DNA from: Clostridia bacterium
Lineage (GTDB): Bacteria; Bacillota; Clostridia; Oscillospirales; CAG-272
Assembly (NCBI GenBank): GCA_017556845.1
Contig: JAFYMA010000122.1
Span: 1-22,750, forward strand
Reading direction: 5' to 3'
DNA: 22,750 nucleotides
Shown in pieces: positions 1-7,898 of the stretch. Made by a program: the position numbers and the translations under genes. Below the pieces are notes generated by a model. The model ran no database searches and was not told the origin of the DNA. It was given only the letters and a program-made list of their open reading frames with translations. Each line of letters starts with the position of its first letter. Positions within the stretch are counted from its first letter, which is position 1.

Positions 1-393
1 CTGAACGACCTTGAGCGCATAGGCGACCACGCAAAGAATTTCCACGAGATCGGCACGGAGATGGCGGACAAAAAGATAATGTTCTCCGAAAAAGCACGCG
101 CGGAGATCGCATCCATGTACGACGGAGTTATGCGCATGCTTGTACTCTCAAAGGACGCATTTAAAAACGACAACAAAGAAAATCTGTCCGAATTGGCAGA
201 ACTCGAAAACGGCATAGACGGTATGAACAAGGAGCTTATCGCTGCCCATTTTTCCCGCCTCGTAGAAGGCAATTGCAGCGTTGATGTCAGCCCGTATTTC
301 TCGTCCGTAATATCAGGTCTTGAGCGTGTTGCCGACCATATCGTAAACGTCGGCTTCAGTATTACGGACCCGACGGGTGCAGAAAACGCATAA
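1..393 (+). CDS. Na/Pi cotransporter family protein, C-terminal PhoU-like domain (5' partial)
   Basis: The reading frame is open from base 1 and ends at TAA 391-393, so only the last 130 residues are present. The visible part is a helical PhoU-like domain. It starts with the hallmark LERIGDHA at residues 4-11 and has a second, related copy near the end (LERVADHIVNVG), the repeated E/D-rich three-helix signature of PhoU. In bacterial Na/Pi cotransporters of the NptA/YjbB family (SLC34-like) such a domain follows the membrane part and is thought to sense or regulate phosphate transport. A stand-alone PhoU is possible but less likely, because no pst genes follow and the gene is followed by another transporter. 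The membrane part would lie upstream of the window. Confidence 0.8.
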   Translation: MNDLERIGDHAKNFHEIGTEMADKKIMFSEKARAEIASMYDGVMRMLVLSKDAFKNDNKENLSELAELENGIDGMNKELIAAHFSRLVEGNCSVDVSPYFSSVISGLERVADHIVNVGFSITDPTGAENA

Positions 394-441
394 TACACTT
401 CATTATTTCAAACATCGAAAGGAATCAAACAGGTATAACGA

Positions 442-1713
442 ATGATATATGCAGCTTTGGCATTATTTGCAGTAACATACGTGCTGATACTGGTATTCGG
501 CAAATACAGACCGTATATCGCTTTGGCATCAGGACTTATCTTCATAATCACGGGAATGCTTCCGTTGAACAGCGTTCTTTACACTATCGACTTTAACGTA
601 ATTCTGATGATCGCAGGAACGATGGGCATCGTTTCGCTGTTCATTGAAAGCAAAATGCCCGCATTACTTGCGGATCTCGTAATGGAAAAAGTGCCGAACG
701 TACAATGGGCGGCAGTCGCAATGGCGTTGTTTGCGGGAATAATATCCGCATTCGTTGATAACGTGGCAACGGTGCTTATGGTAGCTCCCGTAGCACTTGA
801 AATATGTAAAAAGCTAAAGACAAACCCCGTTCCGTTTATTATTGCCATAGCCGTATCCTCAAATTTGCAGGGAGCTGCAACGCTCGTCGGCGACACAACT
901 GCAATTATGCTCGGCTCGGCTCTTGATCTCAGCTTTACGGACTTCTTCATATACAAAGGAAGGCCCGGAATGTTCTTTGCCGTAGAGCTTGGCGCAATTC
1001 TCTCCGCAATCATTCTGATGTTCCTGTTCCGCAAGGAAAAAGCGGTAATTCCGAAGGAAAAAACACGCACAAGGGTAACGGACTATGTACCCACAGTATT
1101 ACTCGTCGGCACTATCGTTTCGCTGATCGCAGCATCGTTCATCCCCAACAAGCCCGATATTACAAACGGTCTTATTTGCTGTGCGTTGCTTCTTATAGGC
1201 ATCATATACAACTTTATAAGAAAGAAAACGGTATCCTCTTTCATTACCCCTTTGAAAGAAATTGATTTTCAGACGATCGGCCTTTTGCTCGGTCTGTTCA
1301 TTATGATCGGCGGTATCTCAGAGCAGGGCGTAATAGACGCTGCGGCAAATCTTCTTGCTAAAATGGGCGGCGGCGACGTGTTCGTGCTTTACACCGTGAT
1401 CGTTTGGGCATCCGTTCTGATCTCCGCATTCATCGACAACATTCCGTACGTTGCAACGATGATACCCGTAATTGAAGGACTTGCAGGTGCATTGAACGTA
1501 GACCCCACTGTTCTTTATTTCGGATTGCTTTCAGGCGCTACGCTCGGCGGAAACTGCACGCCGATAGGTGCATCGGCAAATATCACGGGAATAGGCATAC
1601 TTCGCAAGGAGGGCTTCACCGTCAAAAATTCCGACTTTTTCAAGATTGGCATTCCGTTCACATTTGCGGCGATAGTTCCTGCTTACATCTATCTGTGGTT
1701 TATGTTCAGATAA
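442..1713 (+). CDS. ArsB/NhaD-type (SLC13-like ion transporter superfamily) membrane transporter
   Basis: This is a 423-residue polytopic membrane protein of the IT superfamily (ArsB, NhaD, OCA2 P-protein, CitMHS). The internal inverted repeat typical of this fold is visible as paired motifs. SAFVDN at 102-107 is followed by SNLQGAATLVGDTTA at 140-154, and SAFIDN at 328-333 is followed by GATLGGNCTPIGASAN at 365-380. The Asn/Asp-Asn and Gly-rich helical hairpins in these motifs normally form the substrate/Na+ site. A charged loop near 198-214 separates the halves. Family membership is clear but the substrate (Na+/H+, arsenite, dicarboxylate) is not. No arsR or arsC is nearby, which speaks against a dedicated arsenite pump. 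The ribosome binding site is weak: AGG at 431-433 sits 8 nt before ATG, and the better AAAGGA at 418-423 is too far. With only 48 nt after the preceding gene and no terminator, cotranscription with it is likely. Confidence 0.85.
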   Translation: MIYAALALFAVTYVLILVFGKYRPYIALASGLIFIITGMLPLNSVLYTIDFNVILMIAGTMGIVSLFIESKMPALLADLVMEKVPNVQWAAVAMALFAGIISAFVDNVATVLMVAPVALEICKKLKTNPVPFIIAIAVSSNLQGAATLVGDTTAIMLGSALDLSFTDFFIYKGRPGMFFAVELGAILSAIILMFLFRKEKAVIPKEKTRTRVTDYVPTVLLVGTIVSLIAASFIPNKPDITNGLICCALLLIGIIYNFIRKKTVSSFITPLKEIDFQTIGLLLGLFIMIGGISEQGVIDAAANLLAKMGGGDVFVLYTVIVWASVLISAFIDNIPYVATMIPVIEGLAGALNVDPTVLYFGLLSGATLGGNCTPIGASANITGIGILRKEGFTVKNSDFFKIGIPFTFAAIVPAYIYLWFMFR

Positions 1714-1729
1714 TAAAATACATAAAACA

Positions 1730-1770
1730 GGCTTCGGTGCTGACAGATCATGCACCGAAGCCCGTTTTTT
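1730..1770. terminator. Bidirectional rho-independent terminator between convergent genes
   Basis: A perfect 11-bp stem (GGCTTCGGTGC 1730-1740 with GCACCGAAGCC 1752-1762) has an 11-nt loop and is followed by a T-tract at 1764-1770 on the plus strand. On the minus strand the stem is followed by TGTTTTATG, so it can serve both the transporter ending at 1713 and the lipoprotein gene ending at 1772. Confidence 0.9.
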
Positions 1771-1771
1771 C

Positions 1772-3514
1772 TTATTTGAATTTGATATCTGCAAATATCG
1801 GCTGATGGTCGGTAAGATTTTCGGATCGGTTTTGAGTCGGTGCGTGTAAAAGCACGTCAAACGTTCCCGCCTTGCCGATTATATGGTCAATAAGCTGTCC
1901 CTGATGCTTGAAGCTCGCTTTGAATACGCCGTTGGCAATAGCAATATCACTTGCTATCTGTCCTTGTATATCGTCAACGAGCTGGTTGAGGTACTGTCTT
2001 TTAAACCTATGGCTGTTGAAGTCGCCCGTACAGAATACGTGCACGCCGGGGTACGTGGCTTCGAGATATTTAAACTCATTTGCCATACAGATAGCATCGT
2101 AATATTGCTTGGGTATTTCGGAGACTCCTTCATTTTCCCAATGCCAATGCGCTGAAAGCACTGCTATCTGAAGATCGGGATCGTTTACAGACGTAAACTT
2201 TGCGCTGGAAACACCGGTTGAATACTCGTCATTATAAGGCTCTGTGCGATACTGAACGGGAGAAAACTTCTGATAATCGAGCCTGAATTTATCAGAACGG
2301 TATATTATCGGGCTTGAATTCACCGCGCCGTTATGTCTTTCGAGCACCATTGAATATTCAATTCCGTACGTTTCCTTTATGATCTGAAGATATCTTTTAA
2401 GCGGTGCGTGATAGTTTTTGTCCATTTCCTGAATACCGACTATGTCGGGAGTATAGTCGACGAGTATTTTTGCAAGTATTTCAGCTCGCTGTACGGATTT
2501 TGGAAATCTGTCAGGCTGCTTTATCGCACCTTCGCTAAGAATGTTTGCGGACATTATGCGAACGTCTGCACCTCTCGTAAGAGGAATACTCTCTTTTGCA
2601 AGATCGCTTTCCAGATGCTCACCCGTTGAAAGATCATTGCCGTCTTCAATAACGGTATTAATCAGTTTATTTACCGCCATCTTTGCAGAATAAGGACCGC
2701 CGCAAACTATTTGAAGCTGACCTTTGTCGACCACCATCTTATACGCCATAAGACTTGCTCCGTCCTTAAAAGATAACGAAGAAAGATCTCTGTTCGTTCT
2801 GCCTATGAGTATTTCGCGTGCCGATTCGGAAGAATCTGTGTCCTTGAATACGGAAATGTCAACACCCTTTAAGGTCTTTATGCGGTCCTTAAGCGTCTGT
2901 GCGATCTGCTCATAACCGTCCTCAGACGCACAGTAAACGATAGAATATTTTGCAATATCCGATGAAACGAAGGAAGCGGGGACAGCGTCGGAGCCGTCGA
3001 AGCACCATTCCTCAAAAACGAGTGTTTTCGTATTTGCATCGTAGTTCTTTATCATAAGCGTATCAACGAAATAAGACAAGGCGGCGGCAAGTGCACTGTC
3101 GTAATGACCTGCAAAAACGATGTGTTCCCCTGCCCTTTCGATAGTATAAGCATCCGTGTTTGACGGAAGAGAAGCAAGTGCGTTTGAAGATTGCTCAAAG
3201 CAGGTGTTGCCGACGAGAATATATTTACCGTTATCCTTATCCGCCTGAGAATCCTTTATACAGCCGATGCTTATTCCCGTATACTCGTAAACCGCTGACA
3301 AAAAGCTTTCAATAGAGGCATACAATGATGCAGAGCAGTTTTCGTCGTACACCACGGAATACGCGGCGTTTCCGTCTGATATAACCTCAAGAGGCACAGC
3401 ATCAGTAGATACAAGCGTATCCGGATCGGATCTGCTTTCTTCCGCACCGCCCGTGCACGATACACAGTTGAAAACGAACATAAGAACGAAAATAAACGAA
3501 AATATTTTTTTCAT
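1772..3514 (-). CDS. EEP-superfamily (endonuclease/exonuclease/phosphatase) lipoprotein
   Basis: This is a 580-residue exported enzyme. Start 3514 is chosen over the longer frame because GGAAGG sits about 7 nt upstream and translation then begins with a signal peptide (MKKIFSFIFVLMFVF) ending at lipobox-like VSC, Cys20, where lipidation would anchor it. Residues 50-155 and 187-290 look like two copies of one alpha/beta domain (parallel patterns ILVGNT / ILIGRT, then an AAALSYFVDTL / MAVNKLINTV helix), resembling the accessory domains before many glycosidases. Residues 315-580 are an EEP domain with the expected catalytic positions: N324 (SANIL), E363 (IQEMD), H456 (SAHWHW), D498/N500 (GDFN), D543-H544 (LIDHI) and D569-H570 (TDHQP). 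Family chemistry is metal-dependent phosphodiester or phosphomonoester hydrolysis. The substrate (nucleic acid, inositol phosphate, sphingomyelin-like lipid) cannot be read from sequence. It is divergent from a second EEP protein at 3855. Confidence 0.88.
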   Translation of the reverse strand: MKKIFSFIFVLMFVFNCVSCTGGAEESRSDPDTLVSTDAVPLEVISDGNAAYSVVYDENCSASLYASIESFLSAVYEYTGISIGCIKDSQADKDNGKYILVGNTCFEQSSNALASLPSNTDAYTIERAGEHIVFAGHYDSALAAALSYFVDTLMIKNYDANTKTLVFEEWCFDGSDAVPASFVSSDIAKYSIVYCASEDGYEQIAQTLKDRIKTLKGVDISVFKDTDSSESAREILIGRTNRDLSSLSFKDGASLMAYKMVVDKGQLQIVCGGPYSAKMAVNKLINTVIEDGNDLSTGEHLESDLAKESIPLTRGADVRIMSANILSEGAIKQPDRFPKSVQRAEILAKILVDYTPDIVGIQEMDKNYHAPLKRYLQIIKETYGIEYSMVLERHNGAVNSSPIIYRSDKFRLDYQKFSPVQYRTEPYNDEYSTGVSSAKFTSVNDPDLQIAVLSAHWHWENEGVSEIPKQYYDAICMANEFKYLEATYPGVHVFCTGDFNSHRFKRQYLNQLVDDIQGQIASDIAIANGVFKASFKHQGQLIDHIIGKAGTFDVLLHAPTQNRSENLTDHQPIFADIKFK

Positions 3515-3576
3515 ATCTGACCTTCCTTCGCACTTTTTGACGATACCGTTACTTGTACAGATCATCCTATAAGCGA

Positions 3577-3605
3577 ATTATACCACCGTTCGAACGGTTT
3601 TTCAA
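3577..3605 (-). promoter_or_regulatory. Sigma-A type promoter of the EEP lipoprotein gene
   Basis: Read on the minus strand, TTGAAA (3605-3600), a 17-bp spacer and TATAAT (3582-3577) give a near-consensus promoter. The predicted start is near 3570, leaving a leader of roughly 55 nt before the ATG at 3514. Confidence 0.8.
3585..3598. promoter_or_regulatory. Perfect 14-bp palindrome in the promoter spacer (probable operator)
   Basis: ACCGTTCGAACGGT is its own reverse complement and lies wholly between the -35 and -10 of the minus-strand promoter. A dimeric repressor bound there would block RNA polymerase. The regulator is unknown; the half-site order (GTTC before GAAC) is not that of a Gram-positive LexA box. 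Confidence 0.6.
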
Positions 3606-3609
3606 GATA

Positions 3610-3811
3610 AAATTTATAAGTTATCAAGCTTTACATTTTTGCGTTGCCATGCCTTTTATCAGCACGGATAACTCAAGCTCTGGATCAAGTACAGAATTTT
3701 CCGTCCTTTTATTATATTTTGTTGATAAAAACTTCCTCTGAACCTGTAAATAAAATGTAAAAAATGCGTGTTTTTCACTTTTTTAAATTGACAATCAAAT
3801 TTACAAGTTAT
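3610..3811 (+). repeat. 15-bp direct repeat (3610-3624 and 3797-3811) at both divergent promoters
   Basis: AAATTTATAAGTTAT at 3610-3624 and AAATTTACAAGTTAT at 3797-3811 match at 14 of 15 bases. The first copy abuts the upstream side of the -35 of the minus promoter. The second fills the -35/-10 spacer of the plus promoter. The region is AT-rich, so chance cannot be excluded, but the placement suggests a shared regulator site. Coordinates span both copies. Confidence 0.45.
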
Positions 3812-3816
3812 ATAAT
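3788..3816 (+). promoter_or_regulatory. Consensus sigma-A promoter of the large EEP protein gene
   Basis: TTGACA (3788-3793), a 17-bp spacer and TATAAT (3811-3816) form a fully consensus promoter. The predicted start near 3823 leaves a leader of about 32 nt, with the AGGAGG ribosome binding site at 3845-3850 just before the ATG at 3855. Strong basal expression is expected unless repressed. Confidence 0.88.
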
Positions 3817-3854
3817 AAAGGTAGCTAAATATTATTTTATTTTTAGGAGGAAGC

Positions 3855-6800
3855 ATGAAAAAAATCACAAAACTGACATCGTTGTGTTTAGCTCTTCTCA
3901 TGGTGGCGGCGGTGTTTCCGTTGCAGGCTATAGCGGCAGTATCAATTCCCGCAAGCTTAAAATCCGTTGTATTTGATGCAACGTATTACGCAAACAAATA
4001 CGCCGACCTTAAAGCAGCGTTTGGCACGAACGCAACAAATCTTTATAATCACTTTGTCAACAACGGCATAAAAGAAGGCCGTCAGGCGAGCCCCATGTTC
4101 AGCGTTGACTACTATCTGACGAAAAACGGCGACCTTAAGGCAGCATTCGGATCAAACCGCGAAAGCGCCATGAACCACTTTTTGTCACACGGCATTAACG
4201 AAGCCCGCGTTACAGCTCCCCCCGTTGATCTCGGTACAAATATCGACGTAAGAATTTCAATGAATTCAGGCGGTATGAACCTTGGTTATACAGACACTAA
4301 CGTGTGGACCGTTACACCCGTTCTTGAAGCTAACCAATACTGGACGCTTGAAAGACAGACAGACGGCAGCTACAAAATAACAAACAAGGCAACGGGCAAG
4401 GTGCTCGACGTTTACGCCGGATCCCGTTCATCAGGTGCAAACGTTGACCTTTACGCAAGCAATGACACAAACGCACAGCGTTGGTTCATCTATCAAAACA
4501 CAAACGGCACATACACTCTGCGCTCAAAATGCGGTACAACATGTGCTCTTACGGTAAACGGCAATTCAACCGCAGCAGGCGTTAATGTTCAAATGAACAC
4601 GTTCAACGGTGCAGCAGGCCAGCAATTCAAAATATCTAAGGCAGGTGCGCTTGAAAAAATGACTCCTGTAAATCTGGGAAGCAATTTCTGGGCTAACATC
4701 ACCGGTATCGAATCAAATTACAATCTTGCAGTTTCCGGTGAAACAGCTCTTATCCGTTATCCCAACAAGGGCGACGGTCAGGCTTGGAGATTTATCCGTT
4801 TCTCTGACGGCAGCTACGAAATATCAAACCTCAAGACAGGCAGATCTCTCGACTGTGCAGCAGGTAAGGGTACAAACGGAACGGTCGTACAGACGTATCT
4901 TTCCAACAACTCCAATGCACAAAGATGGTACATTTACAGCGTTGACGGCAACTACGTTCTCGCGCCCAAATGTACACTCAGCTGTGTTCTCGAAGTTAAG
5001 GACGGAGGAACAGCAAGCGGCACTACGATGCAGCTTGCCACTTACTCCGCATCCTCTACCGCACAGCAGTTCAAGATCACTAAGTTCAGTGAAGAAAATT
5101 CCGAAAAGAATCTTACAATAAGCGAAATATGCGCAACACCCTCAAACGGCGCGTATGAGTTTATGGAGATATTGAATACTTCCGGCACATCAATAAATAT
5201 CAACAAATATTCACTTTACAGATTTGCAGCATCTAACAGCGGTAAATACGAGTTTTCAGCTTACAGAATGGTTCTCGGTCTTTCTTCCCCCACAGGCTCC
5301 GACACGTCGCTTTCACATCTTGACAGACTGAATCTTTCAAAATACAATGCTGAAATAGCCCCCGGTCAAATGGCTGTACTTTGGTTCGTAAGCTATGAAA
5401 ACAGAAACCTCACGGTTGATGATTTCAAGGCGTATTGGACGTCACAGGGCAACGATATGACAAACGTTACCGTCGTACCCGTAGCTATCCACAACGGAAG
5501 CGCTGATACATACGCGGCAACGAAAATAAACACGGGTGCAGGAAAAGGCTTCCTTCCCGATTACAAGGTTGCATCCGCATTTTCCCTTATCAAGAACTCT
5601 ACCGTTAACAACACAAGACTTGATAACGGAATAGAGCTTAAAAATCTGAAGGCTTCAGCCGATGCTCCCCTTGCATACACATCCGTTGCAGAGCTTCAGA
5701 AGAGAGCTGACAGTATCGCTCTTCATTTCGTTTCAACATCCGCTGAAACAGGCTCATCACGCAACTTCTACAATTTCGTTGATGAAGCAAATCTCATCGA
5801 CAAGGCAAGACCCAAGGTTCAAAAATACTTCCTTGACTACGAATACACATACATCGCACCGACATACTCCGCACAGGTAATGGGCAAGAACGACAGCAAC
5901 GGTCTTCCCTCAACAGTCGGCGAGTATATCAACTATTCATCAAATGTTATAAACGCCATAACTCTCGGCGTTGACTGCGGAACAAAGAGCTCCGCTCCCA
6001 CACCCGGAACAAGAGCTTGCGGTCAGTTCCACGAGCTTGACCTCACAGACACTACCGTTGATGCATCGGGTGACGTAACATTCACCGGCACGTTCAAGCA
6101 TGATGAATACAGCTCAGCAGGCTTCGTTATCACAACCGTACATACGGAAAACGGAACGGTCGTTGCTAAGAAAACGGTAACTGCGAGCACGTTTACAAAG
6201 ACAGATGACGGTTATGCTTATTCCATCAAGGTAAGCGGTCTTCCCGTTAATGACGGAACAGTCGTTCTCAACGTAGTTCCTTACGCAATATCCGCAGCTA
6301 CGGGCGCACGCGTAAACGGTGTCCGTGAGCAGATCAAATGTCCTATCGTATCCGCTACGTTAAACGGCGTTGACGTTGAAGACGTAAAGATAACGTATCT
6401 TGCATTTGAAAAGGATGCAGCTATCAAGGATATCGCGGGAATCATGCAGGCAGTAAAGCTTCTGGCAAACGATATAGAATACTATACGGGATCTCAGATG
6501 CAGATAGCTGAATATAATCCCAGAGCTGACTATCCCCAGATCGTTATTGCAAGCTCCGGCTCAGGTGCAGGCGGAAACTCACTCGTTCCCAACAATAAAA
6601 CGGTCGGCGAAGGCCAGTACGGACTGTTCTATAAGAACGGTGACATATTTGCCATCGGCGGAAGCGCAATAGCAGCCGAGTACGCATCACAGCTCATCGT
6701 AAAGGCTCTTTCAAATGCTTCCGGCGCAGTAGAGCTCAAGGATCTGTGCTCTGACAGCGTTAAGACCTTCAATGCAAAGACGAACACTCTTGCATTGACA

Positions 6801-7580
6801 GACGGTGCGGATTACAGATTTGTAACACACAACGTTGAAAGATTTGAATTGAACGCAGATACGTCAAGAATAAATAATTTCGTTGAAACCATACGTTATT
6901 ATTCCGCAGACGTTATCGGATTCCAGGAATACTGTGCTACATTCACATCGTTGCTTACACCTAAGCTCAAAAACGAAGGATACACGGTTATCGGTAACGA
7001 TGTTTCCGGTGGCAAGCAGAACTACACGCCTTTAGCGTACAAGACATCAAGATTCACTTGTGTGGAAAAGGGCTGGTTCGTGCTTTCCGGTGAAACAAAC
7101 TACCCCGGACACAACGTAACATGGGCAGTTCTTGAGGATAAAGTAACAGGTGAAAAGGTTGCCGTAAGTACAACTCACTTCTATCACAAGTCAGACAGAA
7201 GCATCGCAAACCCCGTGCGTGCTATAAACGCTCAAGAGATCGTTGATTTCACCAACAGGATCATTAAAAAGCACGGCTGTGAGGTCGTCAACATGGGTGA
7301 CTATAATACCTACTCGTTTGACGCTGCTTATTCCGTATTCATCAATTCCGGCGTAGTTACGGATTGCCGTTACGATGCAATAAGAGGCTACTCACCTGAG
7401 CGTACGTCGCATTATGCCGGAAACTCTTCTCCCCGTGCAGGCTCAGAAGCACTCGGCATAGACACGTTTATGCAGACAAGCGGTGTTACTGTGCTCCGTC
7501 ACAGAATGCCTACAAACAAAACGACATCGGAAGCAGCAGACCACTTCCCTGTATGCATTGACTTTTCACTTTCCAAATAA
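3855..7580 (+). CDS. Secreted multidomain protein: FG-type repeats, two ricin-type lectin domains, lamin-tail-like domain, EEP hydrolase domain
   Basis: This is a 1241-residue exported protein. A signal peptide (1-28, cleavage near AIAA) is followed by two copies of an approximately 40-residue repeat at 40-76 and 82-118 (Y-Y, DLKAAFG, NHF, G-I-E-R pattern), common in Clostridia surface proteins. Residues 130-262 and 277-411 are ricin-type beta-trefoil domains, each with NAQRW and a QQFKI ending. Residues 419-515 look like a lamin-tail domain (ISEICATP, FMEILN, PGQMAVLWF). Residues 845-955 resemble the accessory alpha/beta domain of the divergent lipoprotein. The EEP domain (980-1241) keeps N993, E1025 (FQEY), H1108 (TTHFYH), D1149/N1151 (GDYN), D1203 (GIDTF) and D1229-H1230 (ADHFP). 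It is probably a glycan-binding extracellular phosphoesterase or nuclease; the substrate is unknown. No LPXTG or SLH anchor is seen, so it is likely released. The ribosome binding site and promoter are excellent. Confidence 0.87.
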   Translation: MKKITKLTSLCLALLMVAAVFPLQAIAAVSIPASLKSVVFDATYYANKYADLKAAFGTNATNLYNHFVNNGIKEGRQASPMFSVDYYLTKNGDLKAAFGSNRESAMNHFLSHGINEARVTAPPVDLGTNIDVRISMNSGGMNLGYTDTNVWTVTPVLEANQYWTLERQTDGSYKITNKATGKVLDVYAGSRSSGANVDLYASNDTNAQRWFIYQNTNGTYTLRSKCGTTCALTVNGNSTAAGVNVQMNTFNGAAGQQFKISKAGALEKMTPVNLGSNFWANITGIESNYNLAVSGETALIRYPNKGDGQAWRFIRFSDGSYEISNLKTGRSLDCAAGKGTNGTVVQTYLSNNSNAQRWYIYSVDGNYVLAPKCTLSCVLEVKDGGTASGTTMQLATYSASSTAQQFKITKFSEENSEKNLTISEICATPSNGAYEFMEILNTSGTSININKYSLYRFAASNSGKYEFSAYRMVLGLSSPTGSDTSLSHLDRLNLSKYNAEIAPGQMAVLWFVSYENRNLTVDDFKAYWTSQGNDMTNVTVVPVAIHNGSADTYAATKINTGAGKGFLPDYKVASAFSLIKNSTVNNTRLDNGIELKNLKASADAPLAYTSVAELQKRADSIALHFVSTSAETGSSRNFYNFVDEANLIDKARPKVQKYFLDYEYTYIAPTYSAQVMGKNDSNGLPSTVGEYINYSSNVINAITLGVDCGTKSSAPTPGTRACGQFHELDLTDTTVDASGDVTFTGTFKHDEYSSAGFVITTVHTENGTVVAKKTVTASTFTKTDDGYAYSIKVSGLPVNDGTVVLNVVPYAISAATGARVNGVREQIKCPIVSATLNGVDVEDVKITYLAFEKDAAIKDIAGIMQAVKLLANDIEYYTGSQMQIAEYNPRADYPQIVIASSGSGAGGNSLVPNNKTVGEGQYGLFYKNGDIFAIGGSAIAAEYASQLIVKALSNASGAVELKDLCSDSVKTFNAKTNTLALTDGADYRFVTHNVERFELNADTSRINNFVETIRYYSADVIGFQEYCATFTSLLTPKLKNEGYTVIGNDVSGGKQNYTPLAYKTSRFTCVEKGWFVLSGETNYPGHNVTWAVLEDKVTGEKVAVSTTHFYHKSDRSIANPVRAINAQEIVDFTNRIIKKHGCEVVNMGDYNTYSFDAAYSVFINSGVVTDCRYDAIRGYSPERTSHYAGNSSPRAGSEALGIDTFMQTSGVTVLRHRMPTNKTTSEAADHFPVCIDFSLSK

Positions 7581-7605
7581 CCGTTTTAAAAAATAACAAA
7601 TAATA

Positions 7606-7647
7606 ATAAGACCGGCTTTGAGCGAAAAACTCAAGTCGGTCTTATTT
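7606..7647 (+). terminator. Rho-independent terminator after the large EEP protein gene
   Basis: A long stem (ATAAGACCG...CTTTGAG with CTCAAG...CGGTCTTAT), with one bulge and a 7-nt loop at 7623-7629, begins 25 nt after the stop codon. The T-tract is short (TTATTTCG), so efficiency may be moderate. Confidence 0.72.
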
Positions 7648-7741
7648 CGTCGCTGACAATCAGATATTCAAAGCACGTACAGTTTTCGTTATTTTTAACT
7701 GTGCAAAAAACAGTATTTAAAAAAATGAAAACTTTCACATT

Positions 7742-7767
7742 AAAATCATTGCAGGCGCGATGATTTT
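7742..7767. promoter_or_regulatory. Inverted repeat overlapping the -35 of the two-component promoter
   Basis: AAAATCAT (7742-7749) and ATGATTTT (7760-7767) form 8-bp perfect arms around a 10-bp centre that contains the -35 hexamer. The position fits a repressor or autoregulatory response-regulator site; the binding protein is not known. Confidence 0.5.
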
Positions 7768-7777
7768 GTGTTATACT
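7749..7777 (+). promoter_or_regulatory. Promoter of the histidine kinase/response regulator operon
   Basis: TTGCAG (7749-7754), a 17-bp spacer and TATACT (7772-7777) match sigma-A elements well. The start would be near 7784, giving an unusually long leader of about 115 nt before the ATG at 7899. Confidence 0.75.
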
Positions 7778-7898
7778 GAAGCGATGACTCTCGACCGGTT
7801 GCAGACCGATCGTCAATATTCAAGCACTCATACGGAATTTACACAGATCCGCTTAAGCGTAAAACCGTAACAAGTAAAGCTCATTTAAAGGAGTTTAT

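Larger units (their letters stand above)
3515..3854. other. 340-bp divergent regulatory intergenic region
   Basis: This AT-rich gap has no credible ORF. It holds outward-facing promoters for both flanking EEP-domain genes, a palindrome and a direct repeat, described separately. The middle (about 3625-3785) shows nothing I can name beyond AT-rich tracts. Confidence 0.8.
7581..7898. other. Intergenic region upstream of the two-component system
   Basis: The 318 bp contain the terminator of the preceding gene, then a hexamer inverted repeat ACAGTT/AACTGT (7679-7684 and 7697-7702), the promoter at 7749-7777 and a leader of about 115 nt. That leader can form a small stem (CGACCGGT 7792-7799 with ACCGATCG 7805-7812, one mismatch). 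No credible protein is encoded on either strand. Confidence 0.7.

Noticed and set aside
579..1070. 163-codon minus-strand ORF inside the transporter gene
   Set aside because: Opposite-strand shadow of a clearly conserved membrane protein; no ribosome binding site and low-complexity Ser/Ala/Thr composition.
3585..3598. LexA (SOS) box in the divergent region
   Set aside because: A Gram-positive LexA site has GAAC then GTTC separated by four bases; here the order is GTTC-GAAC with no gap.
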